In this document: piece after piece, positions 57,007 through 64,000 of the stretch
Layout of the letters: each line of letters starts with the position of its first letter
Position numbering within the stretch: the stretch's first letter is position 1
Assembly: GCF_900113765.1 (NCBI RefSeq)
Contig: NZ_FOQO01000006.1
Location: 124,001 to 188,000 of the forward strand
Length of the DNA stretch: 64,000 nt
Source: Parapedobacter indicus
GTDB lineage: Bacteria; Bacteroidota; Bacteroidia; Sphingobacteriales; Sphingobacteriaceae
Direction of reading: 5' to 3'
Translations under genes and position numbers: made by a program
Notes under the pieces: generated by a model
The model's input: only the letters and a program-made list of their open reading frames with translations
What the model was told of the DNA's origin: nothing
Databases searched by the model: none

Positions 57007-57149
57007 TGGCAAACTTCAAAGAAATGTACAAAAGCCCACTTTTTGTAATTTTGATTACTTATTCCGAAGTGCTACCCATCGGTTTAGTGGTTGCACTGGT
57101 AAGTGCTTTGATTTTAAGAAAGAAACAGCATACACAAACAAGTATGTAA
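57007..57149 (+). pseudogene. Frameshifted C-terminal remnant of a DUF4199 membrane protein
   Basis: Read in two frames, this stretch gives MANFKEMYKSPLFVILIT and then, after a one-base loss near 57060, [21 protein letters not shown] followed by a stop at 57147-57149. Together these look like the last membrane helix and tail of DUF4199 proteins, common small membrane proteins in Bacteroidota. Upstream, the expected N-terminal helices are missing and the frame soon hits stops, so only the end of the gene is left. Confidence 0.5.
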
Positions 57150-57183
57150 CAATAAAATTCACTCATTTAATACAAGAACAGAA

Positions 57184-57546
57184 ATGCAAATAACTGACAA
57201 ACATAATGAACGCATTGCAAAAATGACTTTCTCATCGGTGTATCCGCATTATGTAACAAAAGTAGAAAGCAAAGGTAGAACCGTTAAAGAATTGCACCAA
57301 GTGATTGAATGGCTGACAGGATTTGATGAGAAAAAATTGCAAAAACTCATTGACGAAAAAGTAACGTTTGAAACGTTTTTTCAACGAGCAAAATTAAACC
57401 CAAAGGCACAACTAATAACAGGTGTAATTTGTGGTTACAGAATAGAAGAAATTGAAAATCCGTTGACCAAACAAGCAAGATATTTAGACAAGTTGGTGGA
57501 CGAACTAGCCAAAGGACGAAAAATGGAAAAAATTTTAAGAACCTAA
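57184..57546 (+). CDS. DUF2200 domain-containing protein
   Basis: The 120-aa cytoplasmic protein covers the whole DUF2200 family: [79 protein letters not shown] and [19 protein letters not shown]. The function of the family is unknown. The gene appears intact and is clearly AT-richer than core genes here. It ends 14 bases before the left end of the IS481 element. Confidence 0.92.
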   Translation: MQITDKHNERIAKMTFSSVYPHYVTKVESKGRTVKELHQVIEWLTGFDEKKLQKLIDEKVTFETFFQRAKLNPKAQLITGVICGYRIEEIENPLTKQARYLDKLVDELAKGRKMEKILRT

Positions 57547-57559
57547 CAATTATATGTAA

Positions 57560-58805
57560 TAGCCACTACTTGATCTGACAGTCATGGGTTTTAAAAAACT
57601 GTCAGTTGTTCTCTGCTAATATACTCCATTTTCTTCAAACCCGACAGACTCATTTTGTGGCACGCCCTCTCTCTGTGTGGAGGAGGGCTTAGGCACAAAA
57701 TGGTCTTCGGATAATGCTTCCAACAACTTTTCGTGCGCTAACGGTTTGCTCTGCACAAACGTCTGCATTGGAGTTTTTCCGTAGCAGTATTTTCCCGTAT
57801 GGGTGCGCTCATTGTTGTAATAGACCATCCATTTGTCCAGATCATGCTGTAATTCGTCAATGCCCCGGTATACCTTTTTCCGGAATGCAACAGCGTAGAA
57901 CTCTTCCTGGATGGTCCTGTGAAAGCGTTCACAGATTCCGTTGGTCTGCGGGCTTTTAGCTTTTGTCTTGCTATGGTCTATATCTTCGATGGCAAGATAG
58001 AGCTGGTACTCGTGGTGTTCCCTTGCACCGCAGTATTCTGTGCCCCGATCGGTTAACACCCGGAGCAGTCTCAGGTCATGCTCTTCATAAAAAGGCACCA
58101 CACGGTCGTTGAGCATATCGGCGGCCACCAAGGCGTTTTTACGGTCATACAACTTTGTAAAGGCCACTTTGGAGTAGGTGTCGATGAACGTCTGCTGGTA
58201 AATATGGCCAACACCCTTGATGTTCCCAACGTAATAGGTGTCCTGTGCGCCAAGATAACACGGATGGTGCGTCTCGATTTCGCCCACGGCCTTTTTCTCT
58301 TCCCTGGCACGTTCCAATGCGGCCAGCTGTGCCTCGGTCAGCACAACGCCTTCCTGTGCCGATTTGGCTTCCAGTGCTTTTAAACGAAGTTTGAAAGTAT
58401 GGAGATCGTGACGCAGCCAGATACTCCTGACCCCGCCCGGGGAAATAATGACACCTTTTTTCTTCAGTTCGTTGCTTGCCCGCAGTTGGCCAAACGCAGG
58501 TTGGTCTATGGCCATTTCAACCGCTGCACGTTCGACATGTTCCTCAACCCTGTTCTTCAGGATCGGCTTACACCTGGAGATTTCCTGCAGGGCTAATTCG
58601 CCTCCTTGTTCATACAATTCCTTGAAACGGTAAAAGCTATCACGGGAATAGCCCATCACTTTGCACGCCTTCGATACGTTGCCCAGATGCTGTGCAAGCT
58701 CTAATACTCCTAACTTGTTCTTGATGATTTTTTGTTGTGTTGTCATATTACTTAATCTGTTAAAGTTACTTTTCTAATCGTAACTGTCAGATTAAGTCGT
58801 GACTA
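57560..58805 (-). mobile_element. IS481-family insertion sequence
   Basis: About 1.25 kb bounded by imperfect inverted repeats: the left end 57560-57586 (TAGCCACTACTTGATCTGAC...) and the right end 58779-58805, read on the minus strand as TAGTCACGACTTAATCTGAC.... Over 27 bases they agree at 22, including the core ATCTGACAG. The single ORF inside is an intact transposase. If the ends are placed one base inwards, AAT flanks both sides, but this is too short to prove a target duplication. Confidence 0.85.
57616..58746 (-). CDS. IS481-family transposase
   Basis: The 376-aa protein has an N-terminal helix-turn-helix ([31 protein letters not shown]), then an rve integrase core with catalytic D169 (GAQDTYYVG), D233 (LTDRGTEYC) and E273 ([16 protein letters not shown]). 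It appears full length and without frameshift, so the element may still be active. It cuts and joins the terminal repeats at 57560-57586 and 58779-58805. Confidence 0.93.
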   Translation of the reverse strand: MTTQQKIIKNKLGVLELAQHLGNVSKACKVMGYSRDSFYRFKELYEQGGELALQEISRCKPILKNRVEEHVERAAVEMAIDQPAFGQLRASNELKKKGVIISPGGVRSIWLRHDLHTFKLRLKALEAKSAQEGVVLTEAQLAALERAREEKKAVGEIETHHPCYLGAQDTYYVGNIKGVGHIYQQTFIDTYSKVAFTKLYDRKNALVAADMLNDRVVPFYEEHDLRLLRVLTDRGTEYCGAREHHEYQLYLAIEDIDHSKTKAKSPQTNGICERFHRTIQEEFYAVAFRKKVYRGIDELQHDLDKWMVYYNNERTHTGKYCYGKTPMQTFVQSKPLAHEKLLEALSEDHFVPKPSSTQREGVPQNESVGFEENGVY

Positions 58806-58812
58806 ATTCAAA

Positions 58813-58953
58813 TTATACCTCTCCTTTTGCCGCTTTTCCTCCGTCGCTATGGCCGCAAACATAGACGCTGTCCAGTTTCATCTCGTCTATCATTTTAGAA
58901 AAACAGAACGAACACCATAATATGGCTAACATGCCTAAGGTTATTGTCCTCAT
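58813..58953 (-). pseudogene. Remnant of an alpha/beta hydrolase gene next to the IS
   Basis: The 46-residue frame joins a signal-like N-terminus (MRTITLGMLAILWCSFCFS) to MIDEMKLDSVYVCGHSDGG, the helix, strand and nucleophile elbow G-H-S-D-G-G of alpha/beta hydrolases. It then stops 8 bases from the IS right end. A complete enzyme would have about 80 more residues before and 130 after the elbow, so both an internal deletion and a 3' truncation are implied. It follows the SRPBCC gene by 25 bases on the same strand. A genuine tiny secreted peptide is the less likely alternative. Confidence 0.4.
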
Positions 58954-58978
58954 CGCGATACGTTTTATGGTTTCTTTG

Positions 58979-59395
58979 TCAGCTTGCTTCGGTATATTTC
59001 TTAAAACTATCCAGAATTGCCTGCCATCCTTCCCGTTGCATTTCAATTGGGTTTTCATTTTCGGCATCAAACGTTACGGTCATTTTGGTGTCGCTATTTT
59101 CACCCGTAAAGATGATTTCGGCCTTTCTTCCATCGGTCATGGTATAGGCAATGCGTTCGTTTACCTTTACGTCATCGTATACACCTTCAAAGTCAAAACC
59201 GAAGCTACCATCCTTGGCCTCCATTCTCGAAAGGAATTTGCCGCCGGCTCGCACATCATTTTCCGCTTTTGTGGTATGCCAATCGTCTGAAGCATTGTTC
59301 CATTTTACAATATGTTCCGGGGAAGTATACCGTTCCCATACTTTTTCCACCGGTGCTTTTACCGTGGTTTCCACTGTAATCTTTGTTGCGTTCAT
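58979..59395 (-). CDS. SRPBCC (AHSA1-like) domain protein
   Basis: The 138-aa START/Bet v1-like protein begins TKITVETTVKAPVEKVWERYTSPEHIVKWN, the AHSA1 hallmark. It continues with GGKFLSRMEAKDGSFGFDFEGVYDDV and ends in GWQAILDSFKKYTE. Such proteins bind hydrophobic ligands or aid Hsp90 in eukaryotes; in bacteria they are often next to regulators. Here it is in a minus-strand run with DUF1772 upstream (34 bases) and a hydrolase remnant downstream. Confidence 0.9.
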   Translation of the reverse strand: MNATKITVETTVKAPVEKVWERYTSPEHIVKWNNASDDWHTTKAENDVRAGGKFLSRMEAKDGSFGFDFEGVYDDVKVNERIAYTMTDGRKAEIIFTGENSDTKMTVTFDAENENPIEMQREGWQAILDSFKKYTEAS

Positions 59396-59429
59396 GTTCT
59401 ATTGTTTTTGTTATTGATGAATTATTTTT

Positions 59430-59921
59430 TTACGTTTTTAACTTAAGGGACAAAATCGTCAGTAAAAAGCTGAGAATTGCCGCTATCGTACGGATTAAAT
59501 TCAATTGGTTCCAAGGACGCTCAAACCGTTCCCTCAACGAAGATAGCTCTTGCGGAGTAGCGGTATCCATATTAAAACGCTCCAGCATATTATTTAAAGG
59601 CACATTCCCCAATATGGTTACCCCAAACACCCCCACAATATATACGGCGGTAGCCGACAGCAATAACCAAAATGAAAAATGAACCGCTGCCCGATAGGAA
59701 AGCCAGGTGGCCAGCGGCAGAACCATCAGGCTACCCATAAAACTCACAAAAAACCAGGCGTTCAATATGGCGGTGTTAATCGACTGGAACGTCATTACGT
59801 ATTCCCTGTCGGGCAGTTTACCCAACGCTCCCGTTACGGAACAGGCATAGCTGTAAAATAATCCCGCTACCAAACCCGTCAGCAATACCACTACGATTTG
59901 AACAAGCTGATAAAAAGCCAT
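59430..59921 (-). CDS. DUF1772 (anthrone oxygenase-like) membrane protein
   Basis: The 163-aa protein, started at ATG 59921 (MAFYQLVQIVVV), has four membrane helices. It shows the DUF1772 layout: LLTGLVAGLFYSYACSVTGAL, then MTFQSINTAILNAWFFVSFMGS, and WNQLNLIRTIAAILSFLLTIL at the end. Fungal relatives are anthrone oxygenases; bacterial ones are uncharacterised. It is 11 bases after a Rossmann-protein remnant and 34 bases before the SRPBCC gene. Confidence 0.88.
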   Translation of the reverse strand: MAFYQLVQIVVVLLTGLVAGLFYSYACSVTGALGKLPDREYVMTFQSINTAILNAWFFVSFMGSLMVLPLATWLSYRAAVHFSFWLLLSATAVYIVGVFGVTILGNVPLNNMLERFNMDTATPQELSSLRERFERPWNQLNLIRTIAAILSFLLTILSLKLKT

Positions 59922-59932
59922 CGTTGTTGATT

Positions 59933-60106
59933 TTAGCTGTTCCAAACCCCGACTTGACTGGCTTTCCCCGGTTTGTCCCAGTCAAAAGGAGGGTTTCCAT
60001 TCCTGGAGCCAGCCCGGACCGGAATTCCCATTTTTTGGAGTTTGCCTGCCGCCCGTTTCCCGATTTTCCCCGTTGCACCCAATACCAAAATTTCGTTTGC
60101 CATCAT
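59933..60106 (-). pseudogene. Truncated NmrA/SDR-like NAD(P)-binding gene
   Basis: From ATG 60103 (or 60106), 56 residues are readable: MANEILVLGATGKIGKRAAG is a clear NAD(P)-binding Rossmann opening with GATGKIG. It continues to RAGSRNGNPPFDWDKPG, then into an unrelated tail (KASQVGVWNS) and a stop at 59933-59935. Family members are about 280-300 aa, so some 80% is missing, probably by internal deletion. It sits in the operon between the AraC gene and DUF1772. Confidence 0.7.
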
Positions 60107-60187
60107 CTTTGCTTTTTCTATTTAAAAAACTATCGACAAAAATATAGGGTCGGTAAAGCCAGAAATTGAACAAATCGGACAAAGCGC

Positions 60188-60967
60188 CTATTGTGATTTT
60201 TTTAGCTGCGAGGGTTTTTTCCCTGTGAATTTCCGGATGTTCCGTATAAAATGCGATTGGTCGGCATAACCGTTTTCGTAGACTACATCGGTCAGTTTCG
60301 AATAGCCTCCCGTGGCAATCTGATCCAACGAGGTTTGGAATTGTGTGATCTTTGCAAATTTTTTCGGCGATATCCCAACGTAATGATTGAACTTTCTTCG
60401 CAACGTTCTTTCCGTGGTATTCAGGCGACTTGCCAGTTCATTTACGGCGATCAACCCCTTATGGTCCTGGATCATTTGAATGGCCTGCTCTATTTTCCGG
60501 TATTCTTCCATTCCCTTTTCCCGGGCAAGTTCAGAAAGGAATTTGGCGATGTTCTCTGTTTTCAGCTTTATTGCAGAAGGAGTGGTTAGCGCGCCTAATG
60601 GGTTTTCGATTGCTACCCCTTTGATCTTTGAAAGGTCGGCACAATCATCATTCAGTTTCTTGGTATCGATATCAAATAACAATTTGGCGGCGGAAGGATA
60701 TAGCTGAAAGACAATCATTAAGTAGGGTGTTCTGATTGAAAGCTCGTAAGGTGCGATCATCTGGCCGTATAGAAAAAATGGGCTGAGTATTTTCTTCCGG
60801 GGAAGTAGAAATCCCTTTTCGAACTGCAGGTATACGACTCCCGGATAACCATCCGCAAAAAAAGTAAGCGTAGTGTCTCGGGAAGCAGTCGGTTCTTCGA
60901 GAACAAAAATTTCCTTAACGAACAATTCCAGATCGTTATCAGCTATTATTTTTGTGGCGTCTATCAA
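60188..60967 (-). CDS. AraC-family transcriptional regulator
   Basis: The 259-aa protein has an N-terminal ligand-sensing region (DUF6597-like, with PGVVYLQFEKGFLLPRKKILSPFFLYGQM). The C-terminal AraC/XylS double helix-turn-helix is INELASRLNTTERTLRRKFNHYVGISPKKFAKITQFQ-like, followed by DVVYENGYADQSHFIRNIRKFTGKKPSQL. It heads a same-strand run with the NmrA remnant, DUF1772 and SRPBCC genes, which it may control. Effector unknown. Confidence 0.92.
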   Translation of the reverse strand: MIDATKIIADNDLELFVKEIFVLEEPTASRDTTLTFFADGYPGVVYLQFEKGFLLPRKKILSPFFLYGQMIAPYELSIRTPYLMIVFQLYPSAAKLLFDIDTKKLNDDCADLSKIKGVAIENPLGALTTPSAIKLKTENIAKFLSELAREKGMEEYRKIEQAIQMIQDHKGLIAVNELASRLNTTERTLRRKFNHYVGISPKKFAKITQFQTSLDQIATGGYSKLTDVVYENGYADQSHFIRNIRKFTGKKPSQLKKSQ

Positions 60968-61059
60968 ATGCTAAATCGCTTTGTTTCGCAAATCATGTCT
61001 GCTGTTTGACGACAAATAAGCTTAATCGTTACGTTTCTTAACGATGCTTCTTGACGGAG

Positions 61060-61713
61060 TCATATGTAATTTAAATAGATGGCAGAAAGCATCACTACAT
61101 CGTATAGAATATGGAAGAAAATTAAGTACCATAGATTTCCATTGAAGACGCTATACATCCATACGGAGAAAACAGCGCCAACAAAAATACTTAGCATCGC
61201 ACCCCACCCTTCCTGATAATGATACATTGAAAACAATGCACTCAGTAATAATCCGGAGGTCCAAAAGGGCCATTTGCTGCCAGCAAACATTACTCTGAGA
61301 CGGGTGAAAATAAAACCTCTGAAAACAATCTCCTCATACGGAATCACTAATATTCCAGCTACCGCAATTAAGCACAGCAGGCTGATGATATTACCTCTCA
61401 CAAAATCAAAATCAGTAAGGTTAGGTGGCGCAAATCCCAGCAGCGAAAGAAGTGGAGCAGCGATCCATAGCGAAAAAAAGCCGTACGCAATTCCGATACT
61501 TCCTCCTACCAAAAATGAATTCAGCGTAAGGTCCTTGAACCTAAATCCGATAGATGAGAAGTTTTCTCCATAAAATTTTAAATATCCCCAAATCAACGGC
61601 AATATCACCAGAACGTAGGTAAACATGGGGAATATCCCTGTATGGGGTAATACCAAGCAGACAATAATCAACAGCGTGTCCGTTATCCATCTTGTTTTTC
61701 CTATGGCGGTCAT
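61060..61713 (-). CDS. CPBP-family intramembrane protease (Abi/CAAX-like)
   Basis: The 217-aa protein, started at ATG 61713, has about seven membrane helices and the CPBP motifs: EEIVFRGFIFTRL (EExxxR), ALFSMYHYQEG and FFHILYDVV, supplying the Glu, Arg and two His of the intramembrane glutamic protease. Bacterial members process or protect against peptides, including bacteriocin self-immunity; the substrate is unknown. An earlier in-frame TTG start (61764) would add 17 residues without membrane character. Confidence 0.9.
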   Translation of the reverse strand: MTAIGKTRWITDTLLIIVCLVLPHTGIFPMFTYVLVILPLIWGYLKFYGENFSSIGFRFKDLTLNSFLVGGSIGIAYGFFSLWIAAPLLSLLGFAPPNLTDFDFVRGNIISLLCLIAVAGILVIPYEEIVFRGFIFTRLRVMFAGSKWPFWTSGLLLSALFSMYHYQEGWGAMLSIFVGAVFSVWMYSVFNGNLWYLIFFHILYDVVMLSAIYLNYI

Positions 61714-61803
61714 AACAATTAGATTAAAATTTTCCCAGAAGTTACATGCTATTTCAACAGCCAAGCCACTTACCAGGTCTGATAAATTATTTCAATCTTA
61801 TTG

Positions 61804-62571
61804 TCAGCTATTGAAAAAACGATCCAATGCTGCGATCTCCTTTTTATACGCCGGGGGTAATATCGCATTTTTCAGCAGGGTTTTCATCCGGAATACGGCA
61901 CTAAACTTGTATACATTCAGTAGGCCCGCTGCAAATGCGCTCTTCCCAAGTCCTAACAGTACGTTTACGTTTCCGGGCACCAAGAGCGTTTGCATTTGTT
62001 TTAGGATCAAAAACCTGAACCATCCCAAATGTTTTCGATACTGCTGATAAAGATCTTTAGTGAACGGACCGTTTAATAGGTTTTCATGCAAACCAGAAGC
62101 CCGCATAGCTAGCCATTGCTGATAATCTAAAGGCAGGCCTTGAAGCTGCATGCGTAATCCTACGCGGTAAAAAACGTTGAATACTTCCTCTTTTTCATTC
62201 CGACTTAATTTTCTTTCCAACAGCTCATACGCTCGGATGGAGTAATCAATCAACATAAATAGCACATCTCGGTAAGCCCAATCCGGAATATTCCTTCCGC
62301 GTTGCCTCTCGACCTCCCTATGAATGCCCGAAATCTTATCAATGGCAAGTAAGGCCTTTTCCCGCTCAGCAAATACAATTTGGCGCGCGTAAAAAACGGT
62401 CGAAAACAAACGTTTAAGTGGATCAGAAGGAAGGCGTCCCGTAAAATAAAGCCAGTCGACGGCTTTGTTCAACGCAAACTCAGCTGCTGCACCGGCAAAA
62501 ATCATCAGAATGGTATCGCCACTTCCCCATATTCTGCGTACGATCGAATCCTTGTCTACAAAATGGGCCAT
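61804..62571 (-). CDS. MpaB/latex-clearing-like oxygenase family protein (DUF2236)
   Basis: The 255-aa, mainly helical protein has the DUF2236 opening IVRRIWGSGDTILMIFAGAAAEFALN, then DPLKRLFSTVFYARQIVFAEREKALLAIDKISGIHREV and IPDWAYRDVLFMLIDYS. This matches the family of MpaB and rubber oxygenase Lcp, some of which bind heme b through conserved His and Lys/Arg. The conserved His of the GIHREV helix is present. The substrate is unknown. It is followed on the same strand by the CPBP gene and divergent from arsR. Confidence 0.75.
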   Translation of the reverse strand: MAHFVDKDSIVRRIWGSGDTILMIFAGAAAEFALNKAVDWLYFTGRLPSDPLKRLFSTVFYARQIVFAEREKALLAIDKISGIHREVERQRGRNIPDWAYRDVLFMLIDYSIRAYELLERKLSRNEKEEVFNVFYRVGLRMQLQGLPLDYQQWLAMRASGLHENLLNGPFTKDLYQQYRKHLGWFRFLILKQMQTLLVPGNVNVLLGLGKSAFAAGLLNVYKFSAVFRMKTLLKNAILPPAYKKEIAALDRFFNS

Positions 62572-62602
62572 ATACTTCCGAAATAATTTCCTCCAACACT
62601 CA

Positions 62603-62610
62603 CAAATTTA
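62603..62610 (-). promoter_or_regulatory. -7 element of the MpaB-like gene
   Basis: Minus-strand TAAATTTG lies 32 bases before the ATG at 62571. No -33 element is clear. Confidence 0.45.
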
Positions 62611-62731
62611 AAACTTCTATTTAACTTTGAAAAAAAAAGTACTTTTAAAAATACAGATAAACTAACCAAACAGTTGCTAACTGCTCGTTCGGAACCTCTC
62701 CAATGCATCATCTTAAAAAAAACAAAAAAAA

Positions 62732-62778
62732 TTTGCGCAGTTAAATAACTGCATATATATTTGCAGTCAAATAACTGC
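62732..62778 (+). promoter_or_regulatory. arsR-type operon promoter with two palindromic operators
   Basis: TTTG (62732-62735), a 20-base spacer and TATATTTG (62756-62763) form a consensus promoter. GCAGTTAAATAACTGC (62737-62752) fills the spacer. GCAGTCAAATAACTGC (62763-62778) covers the predicted start; both are palindromes differing at one base, 26 bases centre to centre. This is the layout expected for autorepression by the ArsR-type protein encoded next. Confidence 0.85.
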
Positions 62779-62781
62779 ACA

Positions 62782-63105
62782 ATGGAATTACGAAGAGATG
62801 TATTTCAAGCCATCGCCGATCCCACCCGGAGAGCAATTATTACCTTGGTTGCGCTCCAAGCCATGACACCCAGCGCAATTGCCGAAAATTTCACGTCTTC
62901 CAGACAAACCATCTCCAAGCACATACAAATCCTCACGGAATGTGAAATACTCCGGCAAGAGCAAAACGGCCGGGAGATTTATTATCAGTTAAACCCAAAA
63001 AAAATGAAAGCAATTGCGGATTTCATTGAACCCTTCCGAAACTTATGGGATGACCGGTTCAATAAACTGGAAGCAGTAATGAAAAAACACCAATCAGAAC
63101 AATAA
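62782..63105 (+). CDS. ArsR/SmtB-family transcriptional regulator
   Basis: The 107-aa winged-helix protein begins at ATG 62782 ([24 protein letters not shown]). The recognition region is [45 protein letters not shown], the ArsR pattern for metal-independent members. It has no CxC metal site, so metal sensing is unlikely. It starts an operon with an SRPBCC gene 2 bases after its stop, and two palindromic operators lie over its promoter. Confidence 0.93.
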   Translation: MELRRDVFQAIADPTRRAIITLVALQAMTPSAIAENFTSSRQTISKHIQILTECEILRQEQNGREIYYQLNPKKMKAIADFIEPFRNLWDDRFNKLEAVMKKHQSEQ

Positions 63106-63107
63106 GT

Positions 63108-63575
63108 ATGGAACGAAAAACAAAAATACACGCCGAAGAAGGAAAGCAGGAATTGCTGATAACCCGGGAATTTGATTTACCTGTAGCGTTGCTTTTCAAA
63201 GCGTATGTAGTACCTGAAATCGTCGAACAATGGATGGGAACGAAAGTGCTGAAACTGGAAAACAGAAAACATGGCAGCTGGCGATTCGAAACCAGCGATG
63301 CACAGGGAAATGTTGTATTTCAATCCAACGGAGTTATCCATGATGTAGTACCGAATCAAAAAATCACACGGACTTTTGAAATGGACAATACCCCCTTTGC
63401 CACGCAGCTTGAATTCTTGGAGTTTGAAGAACTTACAAGCGATACCAGCAAACTCACGATGCATATTGTATTCAGGTCTGTGGCAGATAGAGATCAGTTG
63501 CTCCAACTACCTTTTGCACAAGGCATCAATATGGCACATAACCGGCTACAGGAAGTTGTAGCCCAATTAAACTAA
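63108..63575 (+). CDS. SRPBCC (AHSA1-like) domain protein in the ArsR operon
   Basis: The 155-aa protein begins with a charged stretch, then ELLITREFDLPVALLFKAYVVPEIVEQWMG, GSWRFETSDAQGNVVFQSNGVIHDVVPNQKITRTFEM and GINMAHNRLQEVVAQL, the AHSA1 layout. ArsR-AHSA1 gene pairs are frequent in bacteria; the ligand is unknown. It lies 2 bases after arsR and 6 bases before the DoxX-like gene. Confidence 0.9.
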   Translation: MERKTKIHAEEGKQELLITREFDLPVALLFKAYVVPEIVEQWMGTKVLKLENRKHGSWRFETSDAQGNVVFQSNGVIHDVVPNQKITRTFEMDNTPFATQLEFLEFEELTSDTSKLTMHIVFRSVADRDQLLQLPFAQGINMAHNRLQEVVAQLN

Positions 63576-63581
63576 CTTATC

Positions 63582-63962
63582 ATGACAAAACGCACTAAAA
63601 TCATCTATTGGATTGCCACCGCATGGCTTTCACTGGGAATGCTCTCGACTGGAATCGTCCAGTTAATCAAACTAAAAGAAGAAGTAGAAAACATCACACA
63701 GCTGGGATACCCTGCCTACATACTTACCCTTCTTGGAATCTGGAAATTTTTGGGTGTGATAGCCATACTTATCCCCAGATTCCCATTGCTTAAGGAGTGG
63801 GCATACGCCGGCTTCTTCTTTGCCATGTCCGGCGCCATTTTTTCTCATTTAGTCGCCGGGAATGGTGCGAAAGAGCTCTTCGGACCGACCTTATTGCTCG
63901 TCTTAACCATCCTATCCTGGTACTTCAGACCCGCAACCAGAAAGATAGACGCTATCGCTTAA
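63582..63962 (+). CDS. DoxX-like membrane protein of the ArsR operon
   Basis: The 126-aa protein has four membrane helices (IIYWIATAWLSLGMLSTGIVQL; YILTLLGIWKFLGVIAILIPRF; YAGFFFAMSGAIFSHLV; LFGPTLLLVLTILSWYF) and the DoxX-like spacing. It is the third gene after arsR and the SRPBCC gene. Its role is unknown. Confidence 0.88.
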   Translation: MTKRTKIIYWIATAWLSLGMLSTGIVQLIKLKEEVENITQLGYPAYILTLLGIWKFLGVIAILIPRFPLLKEWAYAGFFFAMSGAIFSHLVAGNGAKELFGPTLLLVLTILSWYFRPATRKIDAIA

Positions 63963-63981
63963 CAAACAAACTCCTATTCAA

Positions 63982-64000
63982 ATGACGAACGACAAAAAAG
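63982..64000 (+). CDS. Start of a further gene, cut by the window edge
   Basis: An ATG at 63982, 19 bases after the DoxX-like stop, opens MTNDKK and runs off the window. Its spacing suggests a fourth member of the ArsR operon. Nothing can be said about its product. Confidence 0.4.

Noticed and set aside
53427..58805. A complete defence system (restriction, CBASS, Zorya or similar)
   Set aside because: Only the helicase is present; no methylase, nuclease, cyclase or effector gene is adjacent.
58813..59070. 85-residue frame starting inside the SRPBCC gene
   Set aside because: Its first half is a shadow of the SRPBCC gene; only the part from 58953 is considered, as a hydrolase remnant.
61060..61713. 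Abortive-infection gene on the basis of the Abi family name
   Set aside because: The protein is a CPBP-type membrane protease; the name alone is no evidence of phage defence.

Overview
The window reads as a chromosomal segment of a Bacteroidota bacterium, most likely of the Sphingobacteriaceae (Pedobacter/Parapedobacter-like). The reasons are recurrent promoters of the Bacteroidota type (TTG or TTTG, a spacer of about 19-22 bases, then TAnnTTTG), families typical of the phylum (DUF4397, DUF4199, DUF5117/DUF4953-type metalloprotease, carboxypeptidase-regulatory-domain proteins, FimB/Mfa2-like lipoprotein), many SPII lipoproteins, and the gene content around tuf-rpoBC. Coding density is high. 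No rRNA, CRISPR array or prophage is visible.

Layout. 1-11.8 kb holds an edge-truncated amino-acid permease, an AcpH-like protein, tyrS, two lipoproteins, ftsK-lolA, a lytic transglycosylase, an rRNA pseudouridine synthase with a repetitive basic N-tail, a MazG-like NTP pyrophosphohydrolase and a TIGR01212-type radical SAM protein. 11.8-25.3 kb is one long minus-strand transcription/translation block: tRNA-Thr(TGT)-Tyr-Gly-Thr(GGT)-tuf-tRNA-Trp-secE-nusG-rplKAJL-rpoBC, with a promoter at the head, an internal promoter before rplK and a terminator after rpoC. 25.3-33.7 kb is envelope-related: an Omp85-like outer-membrane protein, a large lipoprotein, a 728-base gene-free stretch with a phased GAGTCC array and hairpins, a large zinc metalloprotease, yjbQ, an OmpA-like protein and a carboxypeptidase-regulatory-domain protein. 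33.8-52.8 kb is mostly housekeeping: rlmD, pheS, ssb, mutY, gluQ, an alanine-dehydrogenase-like gene, a CapD/FlaA1-type sugar-nucleotide enzyme, a TPR protein plus ribH, dapD, tsaC/sua5, folP and metG.

53-64 kb is accessory in character. After tRNA-Glu come a 1019-aa UPF1-like SF1 helicase, a frameshifted DUF4199 remnant, a DUF2200 gene, an IS481-family insertion sequence with recognisable terminal inverted repeats, and a minus-strand AraC / Rossmann-remnant / DUF1772 / SRPBCC / hydrolase-remnant string. Then come a CPBP-family membrane protease, an MpaB-like oxygenase and an ArsR-SRPBCC-DoxX operon. The ArsR operon promoter carries two near-identical 16-bp palindromes, one in the -33/-7 spacer and one at the transcription start.

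No convincing new multigene system was found. The strongest leads are the ArsR operator pair, the GAGTCC array with its hairpin, the 18-bp palindrome between tuf and tRNA-Trp, the near-leaderless promoters of three minus-strand genes, the stand-alone helicase behind tRNA-Glu, and the cluster of gene remnants around the IS element. Families were assigned by reading translated sequence and remembered motifs; no database search was run.
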